The notes below the pieces were generated by a model, which was not told the DNA's origin, did not search any database, and was given only the letters and a program-made list of their open reading frames with translations. From Limnohabitans sp. T6-5 (lineage in GTDB: Bacteria > Pseudomonadota > Gammaproteobacteria > Burkholderiales > Burkholderiaceae_C): a stretch of 64,000 bases of DNA. Positions within the stretch are counted from its first letter, which is position 1, and each line of letters opens with the position of its first letter. Made by a program: the position numbers and the translations under genes. Where the stretch lies: positions 1-64,000 of the forward strand of contig NZ_NERV01000001.1 in the NCBI RefSeq assembly GCF_003063315.1, given 5' to 3'. Shown one piece after another: positions 18,296 to 27,596 of the stretch.

Positions 18296-19389
18296 CGTGA
18301 TGGTCTTCCACCCAGAAGATTTTTCTTCCACAAATCACCCAAGCTGTAATCGGTCAACCATTCCTGCAGCTCCACGCCTTCCGGCCGAGTGAAGACAGAT
18401 GCGCCTGCCTTCTTGTCCACCACAATCAGGTCTTCCAATTCAAATTCATTGACCAGCTCAACGGATTGGGTGGAAATGATGAGTTGATGTTTGTCTGCCG
18501 CTGCCTTCATGAGCGAACCCAAAACTGCAATGGCGAATGGGTGCAAACCCAGTTCGGGCTCGTCGATCAAAATGGCAGCTGGCATGAACGACTCGGGCTG
18601 CAACAAGACGGTTGCCAAACAGATGAAGCGCAAGGTGCCGTCAGACAATGCGCTGGCTGTAAATGGCACATCTTGTCCAGCTTCGGTCCACTCCAACTGA
18701 ATTTTCTCGACGTTGTCGACCGTTGGTCGTAAATGAAAGTCGCCAAAAAATGGCGCCACCATTTGAATGGCTTTGACGATGCGCTTGTATTCCGCTTCGT
18801 GGTGGTTTTTCAGGCGGTACAAAAAGGCTGCCAAGTTGCGTGCATCATCACGAAGATATTCGTTGTCGTTGATGCCATGCACTTGCTTGACCATGGCGGA
18901 AACCGATGTGTCATGAAAGTGGTATAGCCGCCAGCTGCGAATCGGCGGGACAACGTAGTCGTACACCATGGTCTGCTTTTGACTTTCAGCGTATGACTCG
19001 AAGTGGCCAGACTGTGGGCGATAGTCTCCATGGACATTCCACCAGAGCGCCTCTCTGGCAAACATCATGCGGTTGTCTTGGGTCGGCTTCAGCGTGAATT
19101 TGTAGCCGATGTTGCCAAAGTAAAGCTCAGCCTGAATTTCTTCGGTTTTTTTGCGGCCAAAGTGCAACATGGCATCAGGTCCGCCCCCTTGCCCCACCGT
19201 GGCTTGCAGTTGCTGATCCAGGATTTTGTTGATGAGGCGAAAAAAGCCGATCAAATTGGATTTGCCCGCGCCGTTGGCTCCGATCAAAACGTTCAGTTTG
19301 CCGAGGGCCAAATCACACTCCGCAATGGATTTGTAGCCGCGCAGCACCAAGCGCGACAGCTGATTAGACGCATTGACTCTCTTAATCAT
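18292..19389 (-). CDS. AAA family ATPase, SMC/OLD-like
   Basis: The 365-residue protein has an ABC/SMC-type ATPase fold without a transmembrane part. It shows LVLRGYKSI, Walker A GANGAGKS (37-44), the signature-like LSDGTLRF (248-256) and Walker B ILIDEPELGLHP (273-284). The 200-residue insertion between Walker A and the signature is typical of the RecF-like AAA_21 group found with defence effectors. It is translationally coupled to the DUF4276 gene. I infer that it senses phage DNA or protein and controls that partner. A possible promoter lies upstream at 19443-19471. Confidence 0.88.
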   Translation of the reverse strand: MIKRVNASNQLSRLVLRGYKSIAECDLALGKLNVLIGANGAGKSNLIGFFRLINKILDQQLQATVGQGGGPDAMLHFGRKKTEEIQAELYFGNIGYKFTLKPTQDNRMMFAREALWWNVHGDYRPQSGHFESYAESQKQTMVYDYVVPPIRSWRLYHFHDTSVSAMVKQVHGINDNEYLRDDARNLAAFLYRLKNHHEAEYKRIVKAIQMVAPFFGDFHLRPTVDNVEKIQLEWTEAGQDVPFTASALSDGTLRFICLATVLLQPESFMPAAILIDEPELGLHPFAIAVLGSLMKAAADKHQLIISTQSVELVNEFELEDLIVVDKKAGASVFTRPEGVELQEWLTDYSLGDLWKKNLLGGRPSR

Positions 19390-19442
19390 GACGGAACCTG
19401 AAAGGCATACCTCTGAACAAACCGACTCCCTTTTTTGACTGT

Positions 19443-19471
19443 CTTATATGCTTGCAGCCCCGAATTTTGAA
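19443..19471 (-). promoter_or_regulatory. Possible internal promoter of the defence island
   Basis: On the minus strand TTCAAA (19471-19466) and TATAAG (19448-19443) are exactly 17 bases apart in the only real gap of the island, 132 bases between the helicase and ATPase genes. TATAAG matches five of six -10 consensus bases. It would drive the seven downstream genes separately from the helicase. Confidence 0.45.
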
Positions 19472-19521
19472 CGAACTCGGAACTTCCAACCGGTCATTAT
19501 GAATACTTAGCGGGCAGTATT

Positions 19522-22410
19522 TCACTGCAGGCTCCATTCCACACTGAATAAAGTCTGCTCGTCCACCTGCTGCCCCAGCTGCCCCTCAAGCCCCTCGATC
19601 AATTCATTGCGCTGTGCCTCGATGTCGTCTTGCCGGGTGAACAGTTCCCGGCGCAGTTGGGTGCGTTTGGCTTCCAAGTTGCGTTGGTGCTTTTGGTGGG
19701 TCAGCTTGTCTTCCAGGGTGGCTGCTGTGGCCGCAGTGCGGCGCACTTCTTTGATGGCCAGGTCGATGGCCTTGATTTCTTGCTCCAGCCCCAGCTTGAG
19801 GTCATCGGCCCACGCGTCGAGCTTTTCCACTTCTTTCTCAAAGTGACCCAGGTTGCGGCGGTTCACGTCGCGCAAGAAGTCGTTTTGGCGCTCTTGCAAC
19901 GAGGCGTCCAGCGCCTGATTGGCGGCATCAAACAGGCTCACGGTCAATGCGGCGCTGGTGTGCGTTTGAGCGGGCAGTCGCAAAAGTTTTTCGGGCACGT
20001 CGTCGGGCAGGGTTTGCCCGGCGTGGGTGGCTGCGGCCACCACCAAGCGCTGCTCCATGGCGCCCAGCGCATGCACGGTGACCAGCTTCACGGTCAACCA
20101 ACCGCCCTGCCCTCTGAATGGTTTGAGGCTGCTGACAGTGTTGCCATAGGCGCTGTAGTCAAACTGCAATTGGCCATGTGGCAGCTGGCGGGCTTTGGCG
20201 CGTTCAATCGCCCATTCGGCCAGCGGGTGGTCGGGTTTGTAGATGTGCGCTTCGCCTGTGCGGCGAGGCAGTTCGTAGCGGCCCAGCTCGGCGGTGGGCA
20301 ACCCCTCGGGGGTGCGGTGCAGGTCAAAACCTTCGGCATCAAAGTGTGCGCAGTCAGCAAGCTCCGCTTGGGTCAGGGCCATGAGCATCTGCTCAAAACG
20401 GCCACGGGCGCTGCGGCTGTCTTCAGCACGCAGGCGCAGTTTGTCTTGCACTTCTTCGTCAAAGTTCTCCAGCAACATTTGCCGGGTTTTGACCATCGCT
20501 TCGTCGATCTCGCCTTTCAGGTCCAGCTGCAGTTGCTCAAAGCTGATTTTGATCTCTTGCGGGTCTCGACAGTTTTGGTAGATGTCGGCAATGCGGCGCT
20601 CAAAGTCCACGCCAGATCCAATCGCACCCAGCACTTCGTCGCTGGCCCCAAACACGCCTTCAAACAGCTGAAATTTTTCAGCCAACAGTTCGTACACGCG
20701 GGCGTCGGCTTCGTTGGTGCGGTCCACAAAGTTGACCACCACCACATCAAACTTTTGCCCATAGCGGTGGCAGCGGCCAATGCGCTGCTCGATGCGCTGG
20801 GGGTTCCAGGGCAGGTCGTAGTTGATGACCAGCGAGCAAAACTGCAAGTTGATGCCTTCGGCCCCGGCCTCGGTGGCGATCATGACCTTGCCGCTTTCTT
20901 TGAAGTGCTCCACCAAGGCCGCACGGGTGTCGGCGGTTTTGGAGCCGGTGATGCGGTCAGTGCCTTGGTGCTTTTTGATCCAGTCTTTGTAGATGGCTTG
21001 GGCGCGTGCGTCGCTGTTGGTGCCATTGAAAAGCACGATGCCATCGCCATAAGGCGTGTTGGCCAGCAGCTCTAGCAAATAGTCTTGCGTGCGCCGGGAC
21101 TCGGTGAAGATGATGGCCTTTTGCGGGGCACTCAGGCGCTCAAGTTCTTTGAAAGAGCGGGCCAATGCCGTCAGCAGCGCCTGGCCTTTGGCATCGTCTT
21201 TGATTTGGGTGGCCAGTTGTTTGAAATGCCGCAGCTCTTCGATTTCGGTGGCAATGGCTTGGCGCTGGCTGGCGTTTTCCGGGCGGATTTGCCCAGCCGT
21301 TTCATCGTTGCCGCTTTCGTCGGCCAATTGGTCCAGCGATTCGTAGTCTTGGTCCAGCTGGTCGATCATGTCCAGGTCATCGGGCGTTTCGTCCAGCACA
21401 CCTTGCAGTCGCTTGGCCATGGTGTCCAATGCGCCTGCAATGGCATGGCTGGACGAGGCCAGTAATTTCCACAGCACCAGCGAAATCAGGTGCCGCTGGC
21501 CCTCGGGCATGGCCTGCAAATTGGGGCGGCGCAGGTAGTCGGCCACCAGATTGGAAAATTCACGTTCTTGGTCTGTGGGCGTGAACTCTTGCACGATGGC
21601 CCGCCGTGCTGTGTACGACACATAGGGCTGCACCTGCCTGCGCAAGGTGCGTTTGCACAGCGGGGCCAGCCGGTTGCGCAAAGCCTCAAAGGTCTGGCCT
21701 TTGGTGGGCGTGGCAAATTGAGCCCGAAAGCTGTCGGCGTCGCCAAACACCCTGTCATCGATCATGCTGACCAGTCCATACAACTCCAGCAGCGAGTTTT
21801 GCAAAGGCGTGGCGGTCAACAGCACTTTGGACTGAACTTTGAACAGTGCTTCTTTCAGCGTCTTGCCGATGACGTTGTTCTTTTTGTGGACGTTGCGCAG
21901 GCGGTGCGCTTCGTCCATGACCACCAAATCCCAATCGACAGCCTTGATGTCTTTGGCTTTGGACTTTGCAAATTGGTACGAACAAATGACCGGACCGCTG
22001 AGGCAGACAAACGGGTTGGATTGTCCGGTTTTACGCAGGGCAGTGAAGCTCTTGGCCTCCAAAATCGTGCCTTGCAGGCCGAACTTGTCTTGCAGCTCTT
22101 GGTGCCACTGCTTGCGCAAGTTGGCGGGCACGATGATCAGCACCTTGCGCCGCCGCTCGGCCCAACGCTGAGAAATGACCAACCCAGCCTCGATGGTTTT
22201 GCCCAAACCCACTTCGTCGGCCAGGATCACGCCACGCGACAAGGGGTTCTGGCAGGCAAACAGTGCGGCTTCGACCTGATGCGGGTTCAGGTCCACCTGT
22301 GAATTGACCAGCGTTGATGCCAGTGCTTCAACAGAATCAGCCGCCGCTCGCCGTGTGAGTTGCCATGCGTAGTACTGGCTTTGATAAGGCGAGACATAGG
22401 TTGACTGCAT
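19522..22410 (-). CDS. SNF2/RapA-type helicase of the defence island
   Basis: The 962-residue superfamily 2 ATPase has a Q-motif-like LNPHQVEAAL, Walker A DEVGLGKT (65-72), DEAH at 165-168, TATPLQN, and the helicase C motifs EGINLQFCSLVINYDLPWNP and QRIGRCHRYGQ. These are SNF2/RapA features. The last 250 residues are coiled-coil-rich with no nuclease motif that I can see. SNF2 helicases of this size occur in DISARM (DrmD) and in other helicase-methylase defence systems. It is the first gene of the island, 65 bases downstream of arfB on the same strand. Confidence 0.88.
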   Translation of the reverse strand: MQSTYVSPYQSQYYAWQLTRRAAADSVEALASTLVNSQVDLNPHQVEAALFACQNPLSRGVILADEVGLGKTIEAGLVISQRWAERRRKVLIIVPANLRKQWHQELQDKFGLQGTILEAKSFTALRKTGQSNPFVCLSGPVICSYQFAKSKAKDIKAVDWDLVVMDEAHRLRNVHKKNNVIGKTLKEALFKVQSKVLLTATPLQNSLLELYGLVSMIDDRVFGDADSFRAQFATPTKGQTFEALRNRLAPLCKRTLRRQVQPYVSYTARRAIVQEFTPTDQEREFSNLVADYLRRPNLQAMPEGQRHLISLVLWKLLASSSHAIAGALDTMAKRLQGVLDETPDDLDMIDQLDQDYESLDQLADESGNDETAGQIRPENASQRQAIATEIEELRHFKQLATQIKDDAKGQALLTALARSFKELERLSAPQKAIIFTESRRTQDYLLELLANTPYGDGIVLFNGTNSDARAQAIYKDWIKKHQGTDRITGSKTADTRAALVEHFKESGKVMIATEAGAEGINLQFCSLVINYDLPWNPQRIEQRIGRCHRYGQKFDVVVVNFVDRTNEADARVYELLAEKFQLFEGVFGASDEVLGAIGSGVDFERRIADIYQNCRDPQEIKISFEQLQLDLKGEIDEAMVKTRQMLLENFDEEVQDKLRLRAEDSRSARGRFEQMLMALTQAELADCAHFDAEGFDLHRTPEGLPTAELGRYELPRRTGEAHIYKPDHPLAEWAIERAKARQLPHGQLQFDYSAYGNTVSSLKPFRGQGGWLTVKLVTVHALGAMEQRLVVAAATHAGQTLPDDVPEKLLRLPAQTHTSAALTVSLFDAANQALDASLQERQNDFLRDVNRRNLGHFEKEVEKLDAWADDLKLGLEQEIKAIDLAIKEVRRTAATAATLEDKLTHQKHQRNLEAKRTQLRRELFTRQDDIEAQRNELIEGLEGQLGQQVDEQTLFSVEWSLQ

Positions 22411-22475
22411 GGTTTTTTGCTGATTTTTATGGGTATGAGTCTATACAAGACTCAGCCATCTACGGCACAAAAAAA

Positions 22476-22877
22476 TCACTCATCCGTTTGTCTGCGAGTG
22501 GCTTTCAGCTTGGCATGAATCGCTTTGCCCTCTAACCGTCGCTGCACCGAGCCATAAGTCGGCTTGGTGGCCTTGCGCCGCTTGGGCGGCTTTACAAAAC
22601 GCTCCAGCAGTTCGTACAAACGTGTCCAGGCATCTTGGCGATTGGCTTCTTGCGTTCGATAACGCTGCGCCTTGAGGATGAGCACCCCCTCTTGCGTTAA
22701 GCGGCTGTCACCCGATTGCAGCCAGCGTTGCTTGACGTCTTCAGGCAGCGAAGAGCCTGCCACATCAAATCGCAGCTGAATGGCGGTGGACACCTTGTTG
22801 ACGTTTTGACCGCCCGGGCCTTGAGCCCGGACGGCCGTCAGTTCAACTTCGGTGTCGGGAATGTGGAGGGTTTCCAT
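22476..22877 (-). CDS. arfB: Alternative ribosome-rescue factor ArfB
   Basis: The 133-residue protein has the release-factor GGQ loop in RAQGPGGQNVNKVSTAIQLR near residues 17-36 and a basic C-terminal tail rich in lysine and arginine (KRRKATKPT, KATRRQTDE). ArfB uses the tail to enter the mRNA channel of stalled ribosomes and the GGQ to release the peptide. I chose the ATG at 22877 (METLHIPDTE) because the family is about 140 residues long; the frame stays open 46 codons further upstream. Confidence 0.9.
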   Translation of the reverse strand: METLHIPDTEVELTAVRAQGPGGQNVNKVSTAIQLRFDVAGSSLPEDVKQRWLQSGDSRLTQEGVLILKAQRYRTQEANRQDAWTRLYELLERFVKPPKRRKATKPTYGSVQRRLEGKAIHAKLKATRRQTDE

Positions 22878-23037
22878 GGCTTGCCGCGAGTATGCCGCAG
22901 ACCGGGCAGTTTCACGGGTCGGTCTGCCTACACCGTACGGCGCCTTCAGGTCTGACATGGGTGCTATTGATCCGGCCCTGTGAATTTTGAAGCAAAAGGC
23001 TTGTCTTAGGGGCATAGCGATCAGCTATACGATCAGA

Positions 23038-23109
23038 GCGGGAGCCCCGCCCTCGGGGCGATGTGTGGTGCTCTGCGAGGCTGCATCGCGGCGAGGGCGC
23101 CACTCCCAC
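23038..23109. repeat. REP-like inverted pair, GGGAGC...CGATG type
   Basis: Two units of about 26 bases (23038-23063 and 23084-23109) are arranged head to head. Each reads inwards from G-x-GGGAG through a GC-rich palindrome to GCGATG and they differ at about five positions. The 20 bases between them carry no gene. The layout resembles the paired REP elements (BIMEs) of Pseudomonas and relatives. Confidence 0.65.
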
Positions 23110-23128
23110 ACAAAAACGTTCATGCCAA

Positions 23129-23629
23129 CTACTGCAACGGCCCTTTGAGCCCATCGGGCACAGGCAAGGGCAGCACGTCGATGCCTTCATCGAGCAAGGC
23201 TTCGGTTTCTTCGCGGGTGGCTTGTCCTCGGATGTTGCGCTCTTCGCTTTCACCGTAATGGATTTTGCGGGCCTCTTCGGCAAACTGGCTGCCCACATCT
23301 TCGGTGTTGTCCATGACATGGCGCACCATGTTCATCAAGGCCGCTTGCATGTGGGCGAGGCTGGGCATGTCTGCTGGCAAGGCACTGGCCGCTGTCGCTG
23401 GGGCTGTTGGCGCCTCTGCGCTGGGCTTCACATCTGATGAATCGGTCGCAGGGGCCACACCATGCCCCAGGTTCAAACGCGGTGCAGACAGCATTTTGGT
23501 GATCTCGCTGTCATTGCACATCGGGCAGGTGACCAAGCCCCGCGCACGCTGCGCGTCGTAATCGTCTTGCGAGCCAAACCAGCCTTCAAAGCTGTGGCCC
23601 TGACGACATTGGAGGTCAAGGACTTTCAT
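23129..23629 (-). CDS. DUF1178 family protein
   Basis: The 166-residue protein begins MKVLDLQCRQGHSFEGWF and has a second cysteine pair CPMC near residue 36, giving a C-x-GH plus CxxC zinc-ribbon-like N-terminus typical of DUF1178. The middle is low-complexity, rich in alanine, proline and threonine, and the C-terminus ends with a conserved helical EEARKIHYGE segment. Function is unknown. It follows the NUDIX gene by 12 bases and trails the nuo operon, an arrangement common in Burkholderiales. Confidence 0.85.
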   Translation of the reverse strand: MKVLDLQCRQGHSFEGWFGSQDDYDAQRARGLVTCPMCNDSEITKMLSAPRLNLGHGVAPATDSSDVKPSAEAPTAPATAASALPADMPSLAHMQAALMNMVRHVMDNTEDVGSQFAEEARKIHYGESEERNIRGQATREETEALLDEGIDVLPLPVPDGLKGPLQ

Positions 23630-23641
23630 GGTCTGAATGGG

Positions 23642-24226
23642 TCAGGCGATGGATTGCCACGTCAAGGGCCAGTCGCCAGAGAGCATATTCTGCAACCACA
23701 GCGCTCCGGTCAGGGTTTTGGCATCGGTCACCTGCCCGTCGCGGCACCAGGCCAGCAACTCGGCAGGCGTGGCCGTGAACACATCCAGAAATTCCCCATC
23801 ATCCAGATGACGTTCCCCCAGTTTCAGACCGCGTGCAAACCAGATGTGGATCACCTCGGTTGAATAGGCGATCACCGGGTGCAAGACCCCTGCCCTGGCC
23901 CATTCGCCTGCGGTGTAGCCCGTTTCTTCCAGCAATTCACGTTGCCCGCACACCCAAGGGTCTTCACCCGCATCCAGCTTGCCCGCAGGAAACTCGATCA
24001 TCACCTGCCCGATGGGGTAACGGTACTGACGCTCCAGCACCACTTTCAAACCCTGTGCATCTTGCAGCAGCGGAATGATCATGACCGCCCCGGGATGGAT
24101 CACATACTCGCGAGTGGCCGTTTTTTGGTTGGGTAGACGCACCGTGTCGCGGAAGGCGTGCAGGAAATGCCCGCGCAGCAACTCCTGCTGGTCAATGCGG
24201 TGCTCGATCAGGTGATCGTCAGACAT
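23642..24226 (-). CDS. NUDIX hydrolase, ADP-ribose pyrophosphatase-like
   Basis: The 194-residue protein holds a complete NUDIX box, GKLDAGED through RELLEETGY, fitting Gx5Ex7REUxEExGU. The sequence before it (VVLERQYRYPIGQVMIEFPAG) matches ADP-ribose pyrophosphatases (NudF type), which split ADP-ribose into AMP and ribose 5-phosphate. It lies between DUF2818 and DUF1178 on the minus strand and may be carried by read-through from nuo. The exact substrate cannot be told from sequence. Confidence 0.87.
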   Translation of the reverse strand: MSDDHLIEHRIDQQELLRGHFLHAFRDTVRLPNQKTATREYVIHPGAVMIIPLLQDAQGLKVVLERQYRYPIGQVMIEFPAGKLDAGEDPWVCGQRELLEETGYTAGEWARAGVLHPVIAYSTEVIHIWFARGLKLGERHLDDGEFLDVFTATPAELLAWCRDGQVTDAKTLTGALWLQNMLSGDWPLTWQSIA

Positions 24227-24265
24227 GGTGATGCTTGCAAACGGTGGGCCATTAAAGACAGCGCT

Positions 24266-24568
24266 TCAGTGGGGCCGGTGCATCAGGTAGCGGTAGACAA
24301 AACCAGGGAAGGCCAAGGTCACGAACATGGTGGCCGTGATGGCGTAAAACTCCCAGCCCTGGGGTGCAATTTGGCCACTGTGGTTTTCAAATGCCAGCCC
24401 CACAGCGCCCACCACAAAGTACAACAACACCAACTCCCCCAGGCGCAGCCCGAGTGACTTGGTGCTGCGATGGGGACCCAGCGCAAGAATTCGCTGGTTG
24501 GCAAAGGGCAAATTGGCCGCCAGCAAAGCCAGCGCGATCAATGTGCCGATGGACCAGCTGCCTGACAT
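24266..24568 (-). CDS. DUF2818 family membrane protein, nuo-linked
   Basis: This is a 100-residue inner-membrane protein with about three hydrophobic helices (residues 6-22, 45-62 and 74-92). It matches DUF2818, a family found almost only behind nuoN in Betaproteobacteria. Its stop-to-start spacing from nuoN is two bases, so it belongs to the nuo transcript. A role in complex I assembly or stability is a fair guess from context alone. Confidence 0.85.
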   Translation of the reverse strand: MSGSWSIGTLIALALLAANLPFANQRILALGPHRSTKSLGLRLGELVLLYFVVGAVGLAFENHSGQIAPQGWEFYAITATMFVTLAFPGFVYRYLMHRPH

Positions 24569-24570
24569 GT

Positions 24571-26058
24571 TCAGATGGCCAACATGCGGGCGATGGCGTC
24601 AGCGCACAAGGCCATCAAGGCGCCCGGCATCACGCCCAGCACCAGAACGAGCAAGCCGTTCATGGACAGCACCACACGCACATCGGCAGTGGCCGACACG
24701 GTGGTCGCCGTGACCGGCTCGTCAAAGTACATGACCTTGACCACGCGCAGGTAATAGAAGGCACCAACCAAGGACATGAGCACCGCGAAAATGGCCAAAC
24801 CGATGTAGAAAGTCTGACCCGACACGATCAGCGATTGCAACACGGCCAATTTGGCGTAGAAGCCCACCATGGGTGGGATGCCTGCCAAAGAGAACAGGCA
24901 AATGGCCATGACGCCTGCGTACAGCGGGCTGCGTTGGTTCAGACCGGCCAGATCGGTGATTTCTTCGCTTTCAAAGCCTTGGCGGGCCAGCAGCATGATG
25001 ATGCCGAAGCTGGCCAAGGTGGTCAGCACATAGCCCACGATGTAGAACATGGCGGAGCTGTAGGCGTTGGCCGCCAGCGTGGTTTGACCGTTGACCACAC
25101 CTGCAACAAAGCCCAAGAGCACAAAACCCATTTGCGCAATGGTCGAATAGGCCAGCATGCGCTTGAGGTTCGACTGGGCAATCGCGGCCAGGTTACCGAT
25201 CAGCAGAGAGCCAATCGCCAGGAAAGACAACATTTGCTGCCAGTCGATGGCCAAAGGCATCAGGCCTTCAACCAGGAGACGAATCATGATGGCAAAGGCC
25301 GCCAACTTGGGGGCACCACCAATCAGCAGCGTGGCCGCTGTGGGCGCACCTTGGTACACATCTGGAATCCACATGTGGAAAGGCACGGCACCAATCTTGA
25401 ACGCCAGACCGGCCACGATGAACACCAGACCGAACACCAACACCTGGTGGTTGACCTGACCGGATGCAATGGCCTTGAACACAGCAGCCAATTGCAGGCT
25501 GCCTGTGGCGCCATACATCATGGACATGCCATACAACAAGAAGCCCGAAGCCATGGCACCCAGCACAAAGTACTTCATGGCCGCTTCTGTGGCTTGGGTG
25601 TGGTCGCGGCGCAAAGCCACCAGCGCGTAGCTCGACAAGGTCAGCAGCTCCAGGCCCAGATAAATGACCAGGAAGTTCTGTCCGGAGATCATGAAGCTCA
25701 TGCCCAGCAAGGCAAACATGCTCAGGCTGAACAGTTCACCGCCGCGCAACATGTCGCGGTCTGCTGCGTAAGGACGCGAGTAAACCAGCGTCACCATCAC
25801 GGCGATGGTGGCAAAGCACTTGAGCCAATGACCCATGGGGTCGCTGACCACCAGGTGACCAAAGCCATACAAGGTCTGTCCGGCATTGGCATACAAAGCG
25901 TTCAACCAGGCCACGCCGCCCAATGACAGCAAAGTCAGGGCGTAGGTGGCGTTGCGTTTGGGGCTTTTCACGAACAGGTCGGCCAGCGCGATCACGCAGG
26001 CCATGACCAGCAACACGATTTCTGGATAGATCGTCATCCAGCTGCTTGTGTCCATCAT
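24571..26058 (-). CDS. nuoN: NADH-quinone oxidoreductase subunit N
   Basis: The 495-residue protein is one of the three antiporter-like proton-pumping subunits of complex I, with about fourteen helices. Visible family features are a glutamate in the [16 protein letters not shown] helix, a lysine in [12 protein letters not shown] and flanking helices, and [16 protein letters not shown]. It is the last of the fourteen nuo genes. ATG at 26058 or the next codon could be the start. Confidence 0.96.
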   Translation of the reverse strand: MMDTSSWMTIYPEIVLLVMACVIALADLFVKSPKRNATYALTLLSLGGVAWLNALYANAGQTLYGFGHLVVSDPMGHWLKCFATIAVMVTLVYSRPYAADRDMLRGGELFSLSMFALLGMSFMISGQNFLVIYLGLELLTLSSYALVALRRDHTQATEAAMKYFVLGAMASGFLLYGMSMMYGATGSLQLAAVFKAIASGQVNHQVLVFGLVFIVAGLAFKIGAVPFHMWIPDVYQGAPTAATLLIGGAPKLAAFAIMIRLLVEGLMPLAIDWQQMLSFLAIGSLLIGNLAAIAQSNLKRMLAYSTIAQMGFVLLGFVAGVVNGQTTLAANAYSSAMFYIVGYVLTTLASFGIIMLLARQGFESEEITDLAGLNQRSPLYAGVMAICLFSLAGIPPMVGFYAKLAVLQSLIVSGQTFYIGLAIFAVLMSLVGAFYYLRVVKVMYFDEPVTATTVSATADVRVVLSMNGLLVLVLGVMPGALMALCADAIARMLAI

Positions 26059-26095
26059 CGGTGTTCTCTCTATTCTTCAGTTCTTGACTGAATGG

Positions 26096-27574
26096 TCATT
26101 GGGGCAATTTGGACAAGGCCACATGCTTGAGCAGGTCAGCCACCGAGGTGTCCATCACATCCGTGAAGGGCTTGGGGAACAGGCCCATGTACAGCACAGC
26201 GATGGCCAGCAAAGCCATGATGAGGAATTCACGGCTGTTGATGTCCGTCAGTTCCTTGACATGGTCGTTGGCCACAGGGCCCAGATACACGCGCTTGAAC
26301 ATCCACAGGGTGTAAGCCGCGCCAAAAATCAGGGCCGATGCGGCCATGGCACCGATCCAGAAGTTGAACTTCACGGCGCCTAAGATCACCATCCACTCGC
26401 CCACAAAACCGGCAGTGCCTGGCAGGCCACAGTTGGCCATGGAGAACAACAAGGCAAAGGCCGCAAACTTGGGCATGGTGTTGACCACGCCGCCGTAGCT
26501 GGCGATTTCACGCGAGTGCACGCGGTCGTACAACACACCAATCGACAGGAACATCGCGGCCGAGACAAAACCGTGAGCAATCATCTGCACGATGCCACCG
26601 GAAACACCCAGTGGATTGAAGATGAAAAAGCCCAGGGTCACAAAACCCATGTGCGCCACCGATGAATAAGCCACCAGCTTCTTCATGTCCTGCTGGACCA
26701 TGGCCACCAGACCCACGTAGATGACGGCGACCAAAGACAGCACGATCATCAGGGTGCCCCACTCGCGCGCAGCGTCGGGTGCAATGGGCATGGAAAAACG
26801 CAGGAAGCCATAGGCACCGAGCTTCAGCATGATGGCGGCCAGCACGGCGGAGCCGCCTGTGGGCGCTTCCACGTGCACGTCAGGCAACCAGGTGTGCACC
26901 GGCCACATGGGCACTTTGACTGCAAAAGCGGCAAAGAAGGCGAAGAACAACAGGGTCTGGACATGGCCGGACAGTGGCAATTGGTGCCAAGCCAGGATGT
27001 CGAAGCTGCCGTTCGAGGCGGTGTACAGGTAGATCAGCGCGATCAGCGTCAGCAGCGAACCCATCAAGGTGTACAGGAAGAACTTGAACGCGGCATAGAT
27101 CTTGTTCGGGCCACCCCAGATACCAATGATCAGGTACATCGGGATCAGCGTCGCTTCAAAGAAGACGTAGAACAAGATGCCGTCGAGCGCACTGAACACG
27201 CCAATCATCAGACCCGACAGGATCAGGAAGGCGGCCATGTACTGGTTGACTTTGCGGGTGATCACTTCCCAGCCCGCGATCACGACGATCACGTTGATGA
27301 ACGCGGTCAGCAAGACGAACCAGAACGAAATGCCATCCACACCCAAGTGGTAGTGCACGTTGAACCGTTCGATCCAGGTGAATTTTTCGACAAACTGCAT
27401 GGCTGAAGTGCCGAGCTTGAAGCCCGAGTACAGCGGCAGTGTGACGAGAAAACTGACGACAGCGCCGATCAGGGCCAACCAGCGCACGGCGCGGGCTTGG
27501 CTGTCACGACCGAAGGCCAGCAAGATGACGCCGAAAGCAATCGGTGTCCAGATGGCAAGGCTTAACAATCCCAT
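26096..27574 (-). CDS. nuoM: NADH-quinone oxidoreductase subunit M
   Basis: The 492-residue antiporter-like subunit of complex I shows the Mrp-family core: FYVFFEATLIPMYLIIGIWGG (broken here only by description), PMWPVHTWLPDVHVEAPTGG with its lysine and histidines, and KKLVAYSSVAHMGFV. It pumps protons in the membrane arm. It lies 37 bases before nuoN and 22 after nuoL in the operon. Confidence 0.96.
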   Translation of the reverse strand: MGLLSLAIWTPIAFGVILLAFGRDSQARAVRWLALIGAVVSFLVTLPLYSGFKLGTSAMQFVEKFTWIERFNVHYHLGVDGISFWFVLLTAFINVIVVIAGWEVITRKVNQYMAAFLILSGLMIGVFSALDGILFYVFFEATLIPMYLIIGIWGGPNKIYAAFKFFLYTLMGSLLTLIALIYLYTASNGSFDILAWHQLPLSGHVQTLLFFAFFAAFAVKVPMWPVHTWLPDVHVEAPTGGSAVLAAIMLKLGAYGFLRFSMPIAPDAAREWGTLMIVLSLVAVIYVGLVAMVQQDMKKLVAYSSVAHMGFVTLGFFIFNPLGVSGGIVQMIAHGFVSAAMFLSIGVLYDRVHSREIASYGGVVNTMPKFAAFALLFSMANCGLPGTAGFVGEWMVILGAVKFNFWIGAMAASALIFGAAYTLWMFKRVYLGPVANDHVKELTDINSREFLIMALLAIAVLYMGLFPKPFTDVMDTSVADLLKHVALSKLPQ

Positions 27575-27596
27575 TTTTATATCGTCCTCAAAATCG

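Noticed and set aside
22437..22457. Small hairpin TGAGTCT...AGACTCA before the helicase gene
   Set aside because: It has a seven-base-pair stem but no T run after it; too weak to call a terminator between arfB and the island.
24364..25926. 520-codon open frame on the plus strand opposite nuoN
   Set aside because: Antisense shadow, no family resemblance.
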